DNA from: Cyclobacteriaceae bacterium
GTDB taxonomy: Bacteria; Bacteroidota; Bacteroidia; Cytophagales; Cyclobacteriaceae
Length of the DNA stretch: 64,000 nt
Assembly (NCBI GenBank): GCA_020436085.1
Contig: JAGQYM010000021.1
Location: forward strand, 1-64,000
Direction of reading: 5' to 3'
The notes under the pieces: model-generated
What the model saw: only the letters and a program-made list of their open reading frames with translations
Databases searched by the model: none
Told to the model about the DNA's origin: nothing
In this document: positions 34,065-44,200 of the stretch, piece after piece
Layout of the letters: every line of letters starts with the position of its first letter
Numbering within the stretch: position 1 is the stretch's first letter
Translations under genes and position numbers: made by a program

Positions 34065-36899
34065 TCACTTGGAGCCTTCAACTTTTACAAAGTATTCAGC
34101 CCTTATAGGATCATTGAATTCAGTTACGCCCTCCACTACTACTCGATAGGTTGTTTCCAGATCTGCGGCAAAGAACGATACGGTTGTCTGCCCTGTCTCA
34201 TACTCTGTGTAGACCTCAGGGTTCCAGCACAATGTAGAGCGATAGTCGGTTTTCGGATAGTTTGGTGTTTCTTCGTAATTCGGTGAATAAAACTGGCTCG
34301 GTGTGGAGTATCCTGGAATATATATCACTTGAAGTGGTTTCGATCTCTTTGAATTCCCCGGAACATTGGTAACTCCCTCCTTTGTGTAAATCGATATTAC
34401 TCCATTTCCTCCTTGTGACCCATAGAGCACGTTCACACTCGAACTTACCTCAATACGCTCAACAGTAGAAACATCAATGCGTTGGAGAATGTCAATTGCT
34501 CGTCCGCTGGCTGGCATATTGTTGATCAATATTAACGGCTCGATTGACACAACTTCACCTGATACGCCTGCCCTTGCAAGCCATGAAGAACGAGCAAATC
34601 GTAACTCTTCCCCTGTCGTTATCATTCCTGGCACCTTACCCGGGAGCACAAGCCATAAATTGTTAGTGGCCTTTGCGTTGATGAAGTCTTTTGATGTGAG
34701 TACATAGTCCGCGCCTCCCAGGGTTTTCGTGGCCGCGTCATTAAGACGAGTATCCCTAATGTCAACGCCCTTCAACATCGTTGCCTGTGTATCACTGTAG
34801 TCAGAAATCAATCGTTGAGGTGACCCCGCATTTACCAGCTCTAAAGAGTAGGACTGACCCTTAAACGAAAGCGTTGGGATGTCTCGCTCTTGCACTTCCA
34901 CCCTGCCATAGGGTTTATTTTTAGGATCGATTTTCCCGTAATCGAACCCAAGGTTATCTGACAATATTCTTGAAGCTTTGGCATGGAAAGAAAATTCAGC
35001 ACTATCATAAAACTGCAAACCAGTCAATTGGAAAATGCCGTCTTTGTCGGACTCCGTTAGAAGCATATCCTGTGACTGCCATTCAATGAGTGTCAAAGAG
35101 GCACGTTCGGGTTTGCCGGCATCATTTAAAAACTTGCCCTTAAACCCAATTCCGTCTTCTACTATATAATTAAAATTGAATGTGAGATCGGCTTTGGAGT
35201 CCTTGTATGGAAAGTCATTGACAACACTTACCGACTCAACAACTGGAGCGACCTGTTTGACATCCGTAACCGACACTGACAACGATGAGGCTGAGGGTTT
35301 TCCGGTATCGTCTTTTACAGCAAGGGTAAGTGTTATTTTATCTCGTTTATTATACACATCCCGCTCTGATGAAATAGTTAACATCTTGTCTGTGGTCTCT
35401 GCAACTTTACCATCTGTTGGGCTAACCCTATCAGTTAGTTTCAAGATCGGGATGGGCTTTAAGAAGAAATTCTCGTCACCAAAATTTCGCATCCAATTCG
35501 TATACGCACGCAAGTAGTACTCCCCAGAAGGAAGAGAATCTGATAAAATGATATCCCCAAAAGACATACCTCGTTGAATTGGAATCATCCTTGACGAAGT
35601 AATTTTTCTTTCCGGGTTGATCAGCTCCACATACAATACTTTGCTAAGAGAGTCTTTCAGCGTTGGCTCTGCATAGTTCATATACCCTTTCAACCAAATG
35701 ACTTCTCCGGGATAGTAATATGGCTTGTCTGTATGCAAGTACACCTTCTCCTGTAATCTGCTCACAATCTTCTTGTCTGGCTCTTTCCTCTTCAACGCAA
35801 CCGCTGCAGGCTCGTAATTGAGAGGAAGCATATGTGCAACACGGTCTGAGTTCATTTCCCCTGAAATGATCACATCAGACGGGTTGAACGGATTGCCCTC
35901 ACGGCTTACAGCAACATAATTGCCGTGCACTTCGAGCCAGCTAACGGGATAGGGCACATCACGGTATGTTCTAATGATGGCGCGATCGCCATGATAATGT
36001 ACTTCTACCAAGCCTTTTAATGAGATGAGGTACCGGCCCGACTCCTTGGGCGGAGGCAAAATCAAGTTTGTGGTATCGTAGTGAACAACAGTTTGACCCA
36101 ACTCAGTATTGAAGTAAGGAGAACGCACCATTGTGTTTTCAGCCCCGGGTTTCTGTGTATAAAGGTGGAATCCTTGGCCGCTGATAGTTCCATCCAATAT
36201 CGATTTGAATAAATGCCTGCTTGATCCGAGATAAGCATTCTGACGGTTGGCCTTCCATAAAAAGGCTTGATTACCATCACCGGTGATCATTTCTTCAAAT
36301 CGAACCTGACCACGGATAATATATCCCTTCTGGTTCGACAAAAAGTTGTTGAGATAGAAAGTGACTTTATAACCAAGAGCCGAGTTGCTGACCTCGATGG
36401 GTGCGTTTGCAGACGCAATCAGCGATCCTTGATTGTCAGTTTTGAAATCGATAACCCAAGGATTGAGAATCTGACAGGCGTCAGCCATATCATCATCGCC
36501 AAGAAATATTTTTTTGAATTCCACCAGCGTCTTTTCCCACTCCTTGTCACGCTCACCCTTCACCTGCACTTCTTCCAGTTCCTGTTCCAATTGATTGAGA
36601 TAAACCGTTCCCAGGTCAATTACCTCTCGTTCAACAACTACCTTCCGAACACTCTGCTTGTAACCTACGAAGGAGAAGACCAATTCTGATTGTCCATACG
36701 GCACATTTTTAAACTCAAAATTTCCGTCCACATCGCCAGCTGTTCCAAGCGTTGTATTGTTAATGAAAACGTTTCCAAAAGGCAGTGCCTCCCTTGTTTG
36801 GGAGTCTACAATCTTACCTTTAATCGTTCCTGTTTGGGCAAGCGCACCAAATGAACAAATGAGCAAAACGAGAAGAGCGGAGCCTCTAGCCAGTAACAT
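34065..36899 (-). CDS. Barrel-less TonB-plug/MG2-like outer-envelope protein, copy 2
   Basis: The 944-residue product is a full-length paralogue of the neighbouring 927-residue protein, with the same order of parts: signal peptide (LLVLLICSFGALAQ), carboxypeptidase regulatory-like domain (KGKIVDSQTREALPFGNVF), the shared LNPWVIDF region, MG2-like region (KVYLHTDKPYYYPGEVIWLK), plug-like domain (LILINNMPASGR, STVERIEVSSSV, GGNGVISIYTKEG) and a short ending (FFAADLETTYRVVVEGVTE). Again no beta-barrel follows the plug. A separate promoter-like sequence lies upstream, and 250 bp separate it from copy 1. The shared organisation shows tandem duplication followed by divergence. Substrate or partner cannot be named. 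Confidence 0.85.
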   Translation of the reverse strand: MLLARGSALLVLLICSFGALAQTGTIKGKIVDSQTREALPFGNVFINNTTLGTAGDVDGNFEFKNVPYGQSELVFSFVGYKQSVRKVVVEREVIDLGTVYLNQLEQELEEVQVKGERDKEWEKTLVEFKKIFLGDDDMADACQILNPWVIDFKTDNQGSLIASANAPIEVSNSALGYKVTFYLNNFLSNQKGYIIRGQVRFEEMITGDGNQAFLWKANRQNAYLGSSRHLFKSILDGTISGQGFHLYTQKPGAENTMVRSPYFNTELGQTVVHYDTTNLILPPPKESGRYLISLKGLVEVHYHGDRAIIRTYRDVPYPVSWLEVHGNYVAVSREGNPFNPSDVIISGEMNSDRVAHMLPLNYEPAAVALKRKEPDKKIVSRLQEKVYLHTDKPYYYPGEVIWLKGYMNYAEPTLKDSLSKVLYVELINPERKITSSRMIPIQRGMSFGDIILSDSLPSGEYYLRAYTNWMRNFGDENFFLKPIPILKLTDRVSPTDGKVAETTDKMLTISSERDVYNKRDKITLTLAVKDDTGKPSASSLSVSVTDVKQVAPVVESVSVVNDFPYKDSKADLTFNFNYIVEDGIGFKGKFLNDAGKPERASLTLIEWQSQDMLLTESDKDGIFQLTGLQFYDSAEFSFHAKASRILSDNLGFDYGKIDPKNKPYGRVEVQERDIPTLSFKGQSYSLELVNAGSPQRLISDYSDTQATMLKGVDIRDTRLNDAATKTLGGADYVLTSKDFINAKATNNLWLVLPGKVPGMITTGEELRFARSSWLARAGVSGEVVSIEPLILINNMPASGRAIDILQRIDVSTVERIEVSSSVNVLYGSQGGNGVISIYTKEGVTNVPGNSKRSKPLQVIYIPGYSTPSQFYSPNYEETPNYPKTDYRSTLCWNPEVYTEYETGQTTVSFFAADLETTYRVVVEGVTEFNDPIRAEYFVKVEGSK

Positions 36900-36932
36900 A
36901 GTATTAGGTTAGGTCGAATTTAAAATTCACAT

Positions 36933-36963
36933 TAAATATAAGTCTTGCACTAAGGTATTGAAA
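36933..36963 (-). promoter_or_regulatory. Promoter for the 944-residue plug protein gene
   Basis: On the minus strand TTTC (36963-36960), 19 bases, then TATATTTA (36940-36933) is a near-consensus Bacteroidota promoter, with one mismatch per box. The -7 box ends 33 bp before the start codon. Confidence 0.5.
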
Positions 36964-37145
36964 TAACCCATTGAGGGTGAGGGTAATAGCAATAATCCGC
37001 GTGCCTAACTTATTGTTTGACTATCATCGCTATATACCGCGCCATCCATTTGGCCTTTCAATCCCTTTCAAAACTTGTAACTTCCGGTTTTTCGGGTGAA
37101 TGTGACGAACCGATGAATCGTGTATTACTAGTGAGAACAAAACTT

Positions 37146-38252
37146 ATGAGGTTGAAGAAGTTTTTTGCGAAAGCTATTCTGGTAAGCGCTATTTTTTTTG
37201 TCATTCACAGTTGCAGCAGCTCTGGTACGGAAAATCTCCCTCCTGCTTCGGGCCTATCGGGGGACATGTATCTGGTGATGGATTCCACACAATGGAAAGG
37301 TCCGCTTGGCGATGTGGTGGACTCGCTATTCAGCCAGGAGATGATTGGGCTACCAAGAGAAGAGCCGATTTTCAGGATGCGATGGATTGATCCAAGGAAA
37401 CTAAACTTCGTTCTGAAACAAAGACGAAACCTGATTTTTGCTGTTACTCTGGACAAAAGAACATCTGGCGCTAACATGTTGAGGAATCTTTTCACCGCTC
37501 AGTCGCTGGAAAAAATAAAAACAGATCCGAGTGCTTATGTACTCACCACCTCTGATGTCTTTGCGAAAGGACAAGAAGTAATGTACCTGTATGGCAATAC
37601 AGAAAAAGAATTAATCGCTAACATCAGAAGCAAAGGCCATTTCTTAATTGATCATTTCAACAGAAAAGAAAAAGAGCGATTGAGCGTGTCCTTGTTCAAA
37701 GCCGGGCAAATCACGGGGGTAAGTGACTGGATGATAAAAAACATGAACTGTAACATCAAGGTACCTTTTGGGTATAAGTTGGTGATTAACAAAGAAGACT
37801 TTCTCTGGGTAAGACAAATTAATGTGGCTGACGACAAGGACATATTCGTTACGTCCACTGCCTACCAATCTCAGGACCAATTTAAAAAAGACTATCTCAT
37901 CGATTTCAGAGACAGAGTTTGCAAAAAGTATTTGTTCGAGGACCCTGAGGTTTTGAATTCATACCTGCTAACGGAGACTACCGTTCCGTTCATTCCTGTT
38001 ACCACAAAAGAGGTGTCTATCAATGGTCACTATGCTGTGGAGATGCGGGGGCTTTGGCGGGCAAACAATTTCTCAATGGGCGGCCCTTTTGTGGGTTATG
38101 CCATGGTAGATGAGGCGAAGGGCAAGTTCTACTACATTGAAGGGTTCACGTTTAGCCCGAGCAAGGATCAGCGCGAAATTATGAGGGAGTTAGAAACAGT
38201 TCTCAGTACCTTTCAAACCAGCGAAGGATTACCCCCTGCTGCCGCCCAATAA
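37146..38252 (+). CDS. DUF4837 lipoprotein
   Basis: The start at 37146 gives a 368-residue product with a lipoprotein signal peptide ending in FVIHSC (Cys23). The open frame extends back to 37017, but that part lacks signal-peptide character and would bury the real one. The mature protein matches DUF4837, a Bacteroidota family: SGDMYLVMDSTQWKG at the start, PLGDVVDSLFSQEMIGLP, FNRKEKERLSVSLFK, and 'F-x-M-G-G-P-F-V-G-Y' near the end (NNFSMGGPFVGYAM). Function is unknown; the family is often encoded near other envelope genes. It is divergent from the plug-protein pair and precedes the malic enzyme gene by 92 bp. Confidence 0.88.
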   Translation: MRLKKFFAKAILVSAIFFVIHSCSSSGTENLPPASGLSGDMYLVMDSTQWKGPLGDVVDSLFSQEMIGLPREEPIFRMRWIDPRKLNFVLKQRRNLIFAVTLDKRTSGANMLRNLFTAQSLEKIKTDPSAYVLTTSDVFAKGQEVMYLYGNTEKELIANIRSKGHFLIDHFNRKEKERLSVSLFKAGQITGVSDWMIKNMNCNIKVPFGYKLVINKEDFLWVRQINVADDKDIFVTSTAYQSQDQFKKDYLIDFRDRVCKKYLFEDPEVLNSYLLTETTVPFIPVTTKEVSINGHYAVEMRGLWRANNFSMGGPFVGYAMVDEAKGKFYYIEGFTFSPSKDQREIMRELETVLSTFQTSEGLPPAAAQ

Positions 38253-38344
38253 CCGGCTTTTGGCAAACCCTTTATTTCAAGGTTATTTCTGGCTTTTCTG
38301 CTTAAAATCGTAAATTTCAGGTCTTTTCCGAAATTCGATTTGAC

Positions 38345-40624
38345 ATGTCTATAAAGATAAGAAAGCAGGACGCTCTCAATTACCACACCCAGGGACAGCC
38401 CGGTAAAATTGAGGTGGTCCCCACCAAAGTACTGAGCTCTCAACTTGACCTGGCACTCGCCTATTCACCTGGCGTAGCCGAACCCTGTAAGGAGATTGCT
38501 GCCAACAAGGAAGATGTTTATAAATACACGGCCAAAGGAAACCTGGTCGCTGTAATATCCAACGGCACCGCAGTATTGGGACTTGGAAACATTGGCCCAG
38601 AAGCCTCAAAGCCTGTAATGGAAGGGAAAGGCGTGCTATTCAAAAAATTTGCCGGCATCGATGTATTCGACATTGAAATCGCGGAAGAAGATCCAGATGA
38701 ATTTATCAAAATCGTAAAAGCACTTGAGCCAACTTTCGGTGGTATCAATCTCGAAGACATCAAGTCTCCGGAGTGTTTTAAAATTGAGGAGCAGCTGCGG
38801 GAAAAAATGAACATTCCCGTAATGCACGATGATCAACACGGCACCGCCATCATATCCAGTGCGGGGCTGTTGAATGCACTGGAACTTATCGGCAAGAAGA
38901 TCGAGGATGTCGTATTGGTCGTGAATGGTGCTGGGGCCGCAGCAGTCTCCTGTTCGAGACTGTACATTTCTCTTGGCTTGAAAAGAGAGAACCTGATCAT
39001 GTGCGATAGCAAGGGAGTGATCACCAAAGACAGAAAGGGCCTTGATCCAATAAAATCAGAATTTGCTACGAGCAGAAGAATATCAACACTTCAGGAAGCA
39101 TTGAAGGGAGCTGATGCATTTGTCGGGCTTTCGGTAGCTGATATTATAACGCAAGATGATCTGCGTACGATGGCTAAAGATCCAATCGTATTTGCGTTGG
39201 CTAATCCTAATCCGGAGATCGCTTATGATCTTGCTATGAAAGCCAGGCCCGACATTATTATGGGTACTGGTCGTTCGGATCATCCTAATCAAATCAACAA
39301 TGTTTTAGGTTTTCCTTATATTTTCAGAGGCGCACTGGATGTACGCGCCACTGAAATCAACGAAGAAATGAAACTCGCGGCTGTAAAGGCATTGGCTGAC
39401 CTTGCCAAGGAATCAGTGCCCGATATGGTGACACGAGCTTACGGAAACTCTAAAATCGAATTCGGAAGAGATTATTTAATTCCTAAACCTCTTGACCCGA
39501 GATTGATCACTTCCATTTCTCCAGCGGTTGCAAAGGCTGCGATGGACTCTGGAATGGCTACTCATCAAATAACGGATTGGGGCAAGTACAATGAAGAGTT
39601 GTTAAAGAGGATAGGAATCGATCAGAAGCTAACCTCTCGCGTTATTACTCGCGCCAAGAAAAATCCCAAGCGCGTGGTATTTACTGAAGCCAATCACCAC
39701 AAGATTCTAAAAGCTGCACAAATTCTTCAAGACGAAGGCATTGCCCATCCAATCCTGCTGGGAGATGTTGAGGAAATTCAAGCTTTGATAAAAGAGCATA
39801 AACTCGAATTGAACGACTGCCCGATCATTTATCCCCGTAAGGAGAAAGAGAAAGTACAACAATATGCTAAAGAACTATATCAGAAGCGTCAGAGAAAAGG
39901 CATGACGCTAAGCGATTGTGAGAAAGTTTTGAAGGATAGAAACTATTTCGCAGCTATGATGGTGGAGCATGGTGATGCTGATGCAATGATTTCTGGATTG
40001 ACAAAAGATTATCCAAAAACAATTTTACCTGCCCTGCATGTAATCGGAACTGCTCCGCATGTAAGACGTGTTGCGGGTATGTACATCATCATGAACAAGA
40101 GGGGAACATTCTTCTTTTCCGACTGTACGGTTAACGTTGATCCGACCACAGAAGAACTCATGGACATCATCGGACTGACTCGCACAGGCGTAAAGTTTTT
40201 CGATCTTGAGCCGCACATGGCTATGCTCTCTTACTCTAACTTCGGCAGCAGCAAAGGAGAAATTCCCGATAAAATGAGAGACGCGGTTGCACTGGCCAAG
40301 CGCAAATTCCCTGACTTGGTAATTGATGGAGACATCCAAGCGAATATCGCCTTGAATCCAGAGCTGCTAAAAGAGGTTTACCCATTCAGCAGACTAGCTG
40401 AAAAAGGAACCAACACATTAATATTTCCAAATCTGGCTTCTGCCAATATCGCTTATAAGCTGGTTATTGAATTAGGAGGTGCTGAGGCCATTGGGCCAAT
40501 CCTTTTGGGAATGAATAAACCGGTGCATGTATTGCAACTGGGAAGCTCAGTGAGAGACATTGTAAACATGGCTGCGATTGCAGTAGTGGATGCGATCCTG
40601 CGTGAACGAAATGAGCGTGTTTAA
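38345..40624 (+). CDS. maeB: NADP-dependent malic enzyme with phosphotransacetylase-like domain
   Basis: The enzyme decarboxylates malate to pyruvate with NADP reduction. The 759-residue product has the MaeB architecture: an N-terminal malic domain (1-165) with catalytic Tyr40 in [12 protein letters not shown] and metal-site residues in [11 protein letters not shown], an NAD(P)-binding domain (165-400) with [12 protein letters not shown], and a C-terminal PTA-like domain (about 430-755) with [14 protein letters not shown] and [13 protein letters not shown]. In E. coli MaeB the PTA-like domain binds acetyl-CoA as an inhibitor and has no PTA activity; the same is assumed here. Malic enzyme, ruvA and sprA also sit together in other Bacteroidota, from memory. 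Confidence 0.96.
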   Translation: MSIKIRKQDALNYHTQGQPGKIEVVPTKVLSSQLDLALAYSPGVAEPCKEIAANKEDVYKYTAKGNLVAVISNGTAVLGLGNIGPEASKPVMEGKGVLFKKFAGIDVFDIEIAEEDPDEFIKIVKALEPTFGGINLEDIKSPECFKIEEQLREKMNIPVMHDDQHGTAIISSAGLLNALELIGKKIEDVVLVVNGAGAAAVSCSRLYISLGLKRENLIMCDSKGVITKDRKGLDPIKSEFATSRRISTLQEALKGADAFVGLSVADIITQDDLRTMAKDPIVFALANPNPEIAYDLAMKARPDIIMGTGRSDHPNQINNVLGFPYIFRGALDVRATEINEEMKLAAVKALADLAKESVPDMVTRAYGNSKIEFGRDYLIPKPLDPRLITSISPAVAKAAMDSGMATHQITDWGKYNEELLKRIGIDQKLTSRVITRAKKNPKRVVFTEANHHKILKAAQILQDEGIAHPILLGDVEEIQALIKEHKLELNDCPIIYPRKEKEKVQQYAKELYQKRQRKGMTLSDCEKVLKDRNYFAAMMVEHGDADAMISGLTKDYPKTILPALHVIGTAPHVRRVAGMYIIMNKRGTFFFSDCTVNVDPTTEELMDIIGLTRTGVKFFDLEPHMAMLSYSNFGSSKGEIPDKMRDAVALAKRKFPDLVIDGDIQANIALNPELLKEVYPFSRLAEKGTNTLIFPNLASANIAYKLVIELGGAEAIGPILLGMNKPVHVLQLGSSVRDIVNMAAIAVVDAILRERNERV

Positions 40625-40678
40625 CCACACGGGCGTTCACCTATTTTTTTTAGTTTAGCAGGTTATATTTTTTTGAAC

Positions 40679-41269
40679 ATGATTGCTTTCTTAAAAGGTA
40701 AGCTAGTACATAAGGAGCCAACATTTACCATCATTGAAGTAAATGGTATTGGTTATCATGTGAATATTTCACTCAACACTTTCTCCGAAATCAAGGATAA
40801 AGAAAGTATTCAATTGTCCACTTATCTGCAGGTGCGCGAGGATGCTCATATTTTGTACGGATTTAGCAACGCAGCAGAAAAATCCATGTTTCAAAATCTG
40901 ATCGGGGTAAACGGTGTAGGACCAAGCACAGCCATGGTAATTCTTTCTTATTTGCCACCGCGAGAACTACAGCAAGCAATCATCACTGAAAATGTGGGTG
41001 CCCTTCAGGCAGTGAAAGGAATAGGAGGAAAAACCGCACAGCGGATCATCCTGGAACTGAAAGATAAGCTGCGAAAAGAGCCTGCCACGGACGCTACCGG
41101 ATTTGGGGGTATACAGCACAATACCATGCGCCAGGAGGCGTTAACAGCGTTGATGACGCTGGGAATCGGCAAAGCGGCAGCCGAAAAAAGCATCGATACA
41201 GTCCTGAAAAAATCAGGGAATACAATTAGTTTAGAAGAGCTCGTGAAGTTGGCATTGAAAAACGCCTGA
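40679..41269 (+). CDS. ruvA: Holliday junction DNA helicase subunit RuvA
   Basis: RuvA binds four-way Holliday junctions and loads the RuvB motor. The start is the ATG at 40679 (196 residues), which gives the standard beginning IAFLKGKL; an in-frame TTG two codons earlier is less likely. The OB-fold N-terminal domain contains VNGIGYHVNISLNTF, two helix-hairpin-helix motifs lie at about residues 70-130 (LIGVNGVGPSTAMVIL and VKGIGGKTAQRIILEL), and the RuvB-contacting domain III is at the C-terminus (RQEALTALMTLGIGKAAAE). The gene lies 54 bp after maeB, and sprA starts 8 bp after its stop codon. Confidence 0.97.
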   Translation: MIAFLKGKLVHKEPTFTIIEVNGIGYHVNISLNTFSEIKDKESIQLSTYLQVREDAHILYGFSNAAEKSMFQNLIGVNGVGPSTAMVILSYLPPRELQQAIITENVGALQAVKGIGGKTAQRIILELKDKLRKEPATDATGFGGIQHNTMRQEALTALMTLGIGKAAAEKSIDTVLKKSGNTISLEELVKLALKNA

Positions 41270-41277
41270 GAATACGA

Positions 41278-44200
41278 TTGACCTTAACCAAACCAACCAA
41301 CCAATTCATCAGCTTACTGAGCTTGCTGCTGTTTGCATGCTTGCCTGCTCCGTATGCCTTTGGTCAACAGGCTGACTCCACCATTGTTGAAACTGATACC
41401 ACCAAAAGTCGGGTAATCAATCCATATCGTCCTTCATTCAGGCCCAGTGACAGATACGGTGATCCTTTCTCTAACTACACCACGAAGTCTCCACTCTTTC
41501 TGAGTGACCCTAAGAGTTTCAACGTAGATGTTGAAATTGATACGGGGATGAACTACACCATTTATGAAAAAATAGGTGACGTTAACTTTCGTCCTGCATC
41601 ATCGATGAGCTTTGATGAGTTTAATGCACAGCAAACACGACAAATCAAAAAAGACTATTGGCAAACGCGAAGTCGGGCGCTGGACGGTGAGAGCGCTGTA
41701 AGCAGCCGAAATATTATTCCCAAAATATATGTGAGTCCGGTTCTTGATCGAATTTTCGGAGGCAGTTATGTCGAGTTGATTCCACGAGGATTTGTAACAC
41801 TTGACTTTGGTGGCTCGTGGCAAAAGATTGAGAACCCTGCCATCCCCATTCGCCAGCAGCGAAACGGGGGATTCGAATTTGATCAGCAAATCAATTTAAG
41901 TGTAGTAGGTAAGGTTGGAGAAAAACTGGCCATTACAACCAACTTCGACAACAACAACTCTTTCGACTTTCAAAATAACATGAAAGTAGAATACACAGGC
42001 TTTAAAGAGGATGTACTAAAGAAGTTAGAAATCGGAAACGTAAGTCTACCACTGAACAATAGTTTGATTACCGGATCACAGAACCTTTTCGGTGTAAAGG
42101 CGCAAATGCAATTCGGAAAACTTTTTGTTACCTCCATTGCCACCACGCAACGTGGAAAACAATCATCAATAGAGATTCAGGGAGGAACGGGTGGAGCTGC
42201 GCAAGGAAGACCTTTTGAGATACAGGGATCAAGTTATGACGAGAACAGACACTTCTTCCTGGGGCAATTTTTCAGAGACAACTTTGAAAAATGGATGGGC
42301 ACCTTGCCACAAATAACTTCGGGTGTTAACGTTACCCGCGTTGAGGTGTACTTGCTCAATCGTCAAAATGACACGCAGACTCTGAGAAACGTAGTCGGCT
42401 TCATGGACATGGGAGAATCGGATAAGATCTACAACATGGCCATTACTTCATCGGCAGCCGCAGGCTCTCCTACTGCGAATACTTCTAATAACCTGTTCTC
42501 ATTGCTTGGCGGTATTTCTGCCAACTCAGATGGAATCAATCAAGCCCTAGAAGGACTTGGCCTTGTAAATGGTACCGACTTCGAAAAAATAACCAGTGCG
42601 CGCAAGTTGGCACCAACAGAATTCACGTTCAACAACCAGCTTGGATACATCACGCTGCAACGCAAACTGCAAAATGACGAAGCTCTCGCTGTTGCCTTTG
42701 AGTACACGCACAACGGAAGAAAATATAAAGTAGGTGAACTCACGGAAGACTATTCAAACAAACCAGAAAACGATGTGGTTTATTTGAAGCTGTTGAGACC
42801 ACGCAAGATTAGCATCAAGGACCAAACTGGAAAAATCATTCCTACCTGGAACCTGATGATGAAAAATATCTACAACCTGAATGTTACCCAACTTGAGCAG
42901 GAAGGATTTCAACTCCGCGTAATCTATCGCGATGACCGTACGGGTATCGATAATCCACAATTACAAGACGGAGATTTTTCGCGGACTAAACAATTGATCG
43001 AGGTATTCGGCTTGGATCGACTCAATCCTTACAACGACCCTCAACCTGACGGAAACTTTGACTTTGTTGATAAGCTAACGGTAAGTAAGGAGACTGGGCT
43101 TATCATCTTTCCCTACCTGCATCCCTTTGATACGCCCCTTCGAAGATTGTTCGCGCAAGAGTCTAATCCCACGACAACTGATTTCCTCGTACAGAAATAT
43201 GTGTATGATACTCTGTATCGAACAACAAAAGCCGAAGCCGAGCTTGTCGCAACGAAAAACAAATTCTTCATCACGGGTTCTTTCAAGGCTGGTTCCGGAA
43301 AGGACATTATTATTCAAGGATTCAATATTGCTCAGGGTTCTGTGAGAGTCTATGCGGGCGGTACTCCGCTGCAAGAAGGTACAGACTACACGGTAGACTA
43401 TACATTTGGTAAAGTGACAATTCTGAATGAAGGTATTCTTAGCTCCGGCAAGAATATCAGTATCACTTACGAACAACAGGATCCGTTCGCTTTTCAAACA
43501 AGATCATTGCTCGGAACGCGATTCGATTATAAACTCAATAACGATGTAAACATTGGATCGACTGTGCTCTATTATAACGAGCGCCCACTCATCTCCCGTA
43601 ACTTGATTGGTACCGAGCCCGCACGAAACATCCAGTATGGTGTCGATCTGAATTTACGGAAGGATTCAAGGATATTGACCAAGATGGTTGACGCACTTCC
43701 GTTTTTACAAACAAAGGAAACATCAACCGTCAACCTCAACGCGGAGTTTGCCCAATTGCTCCCCGGCACTTCCAACATTGTAAATGGTGATGGAACATCA
43801 TTTATCGATGACTTTGAAAACAGCGCCACACCTTATAGCCTGTTGAATCCAGTGGGTTGGAAATTATCGACCGTTCCACAAACAGATAATGACAGATTTG
43901 ATCTCTCGGGTGGAGCTATAGATGACATCACGGCTGGTTACAAGCGCGCGAAAATTGCATGGTATCAGGTTGACAACCAATTCTACACAAGCAACAGTAG
44001 CAGATTTAAGCCTGCCAATATCAGTGAAGAAGATCTACAAAATCATTATGTGCGTGCTGTACCCCCGAAGGAGATATTTCCGCAGTTTGATCCATTCATA
44101 GGAAACTTCAATGAACAAATTTTTGATGTTGCCTATTACCCCGAGGAACGCGGTCCATACAACTACAACCCGGATTTAAATCCCAACGGAACACTTAAGA

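Noticed and set aside
36267-36689. 140-codon open frame on the plus strand
   Set aside because: It is antisense to the 944-residue plug protein and has no signal or domain.
31031-36899. TonB-dependent receptors (SusC-type) with carbohydrate utilisation locus
   Set aside because: No beta-barrel follows the plug, no SusD-like gene is adjacent and no glycoside hydrolase is nearby.
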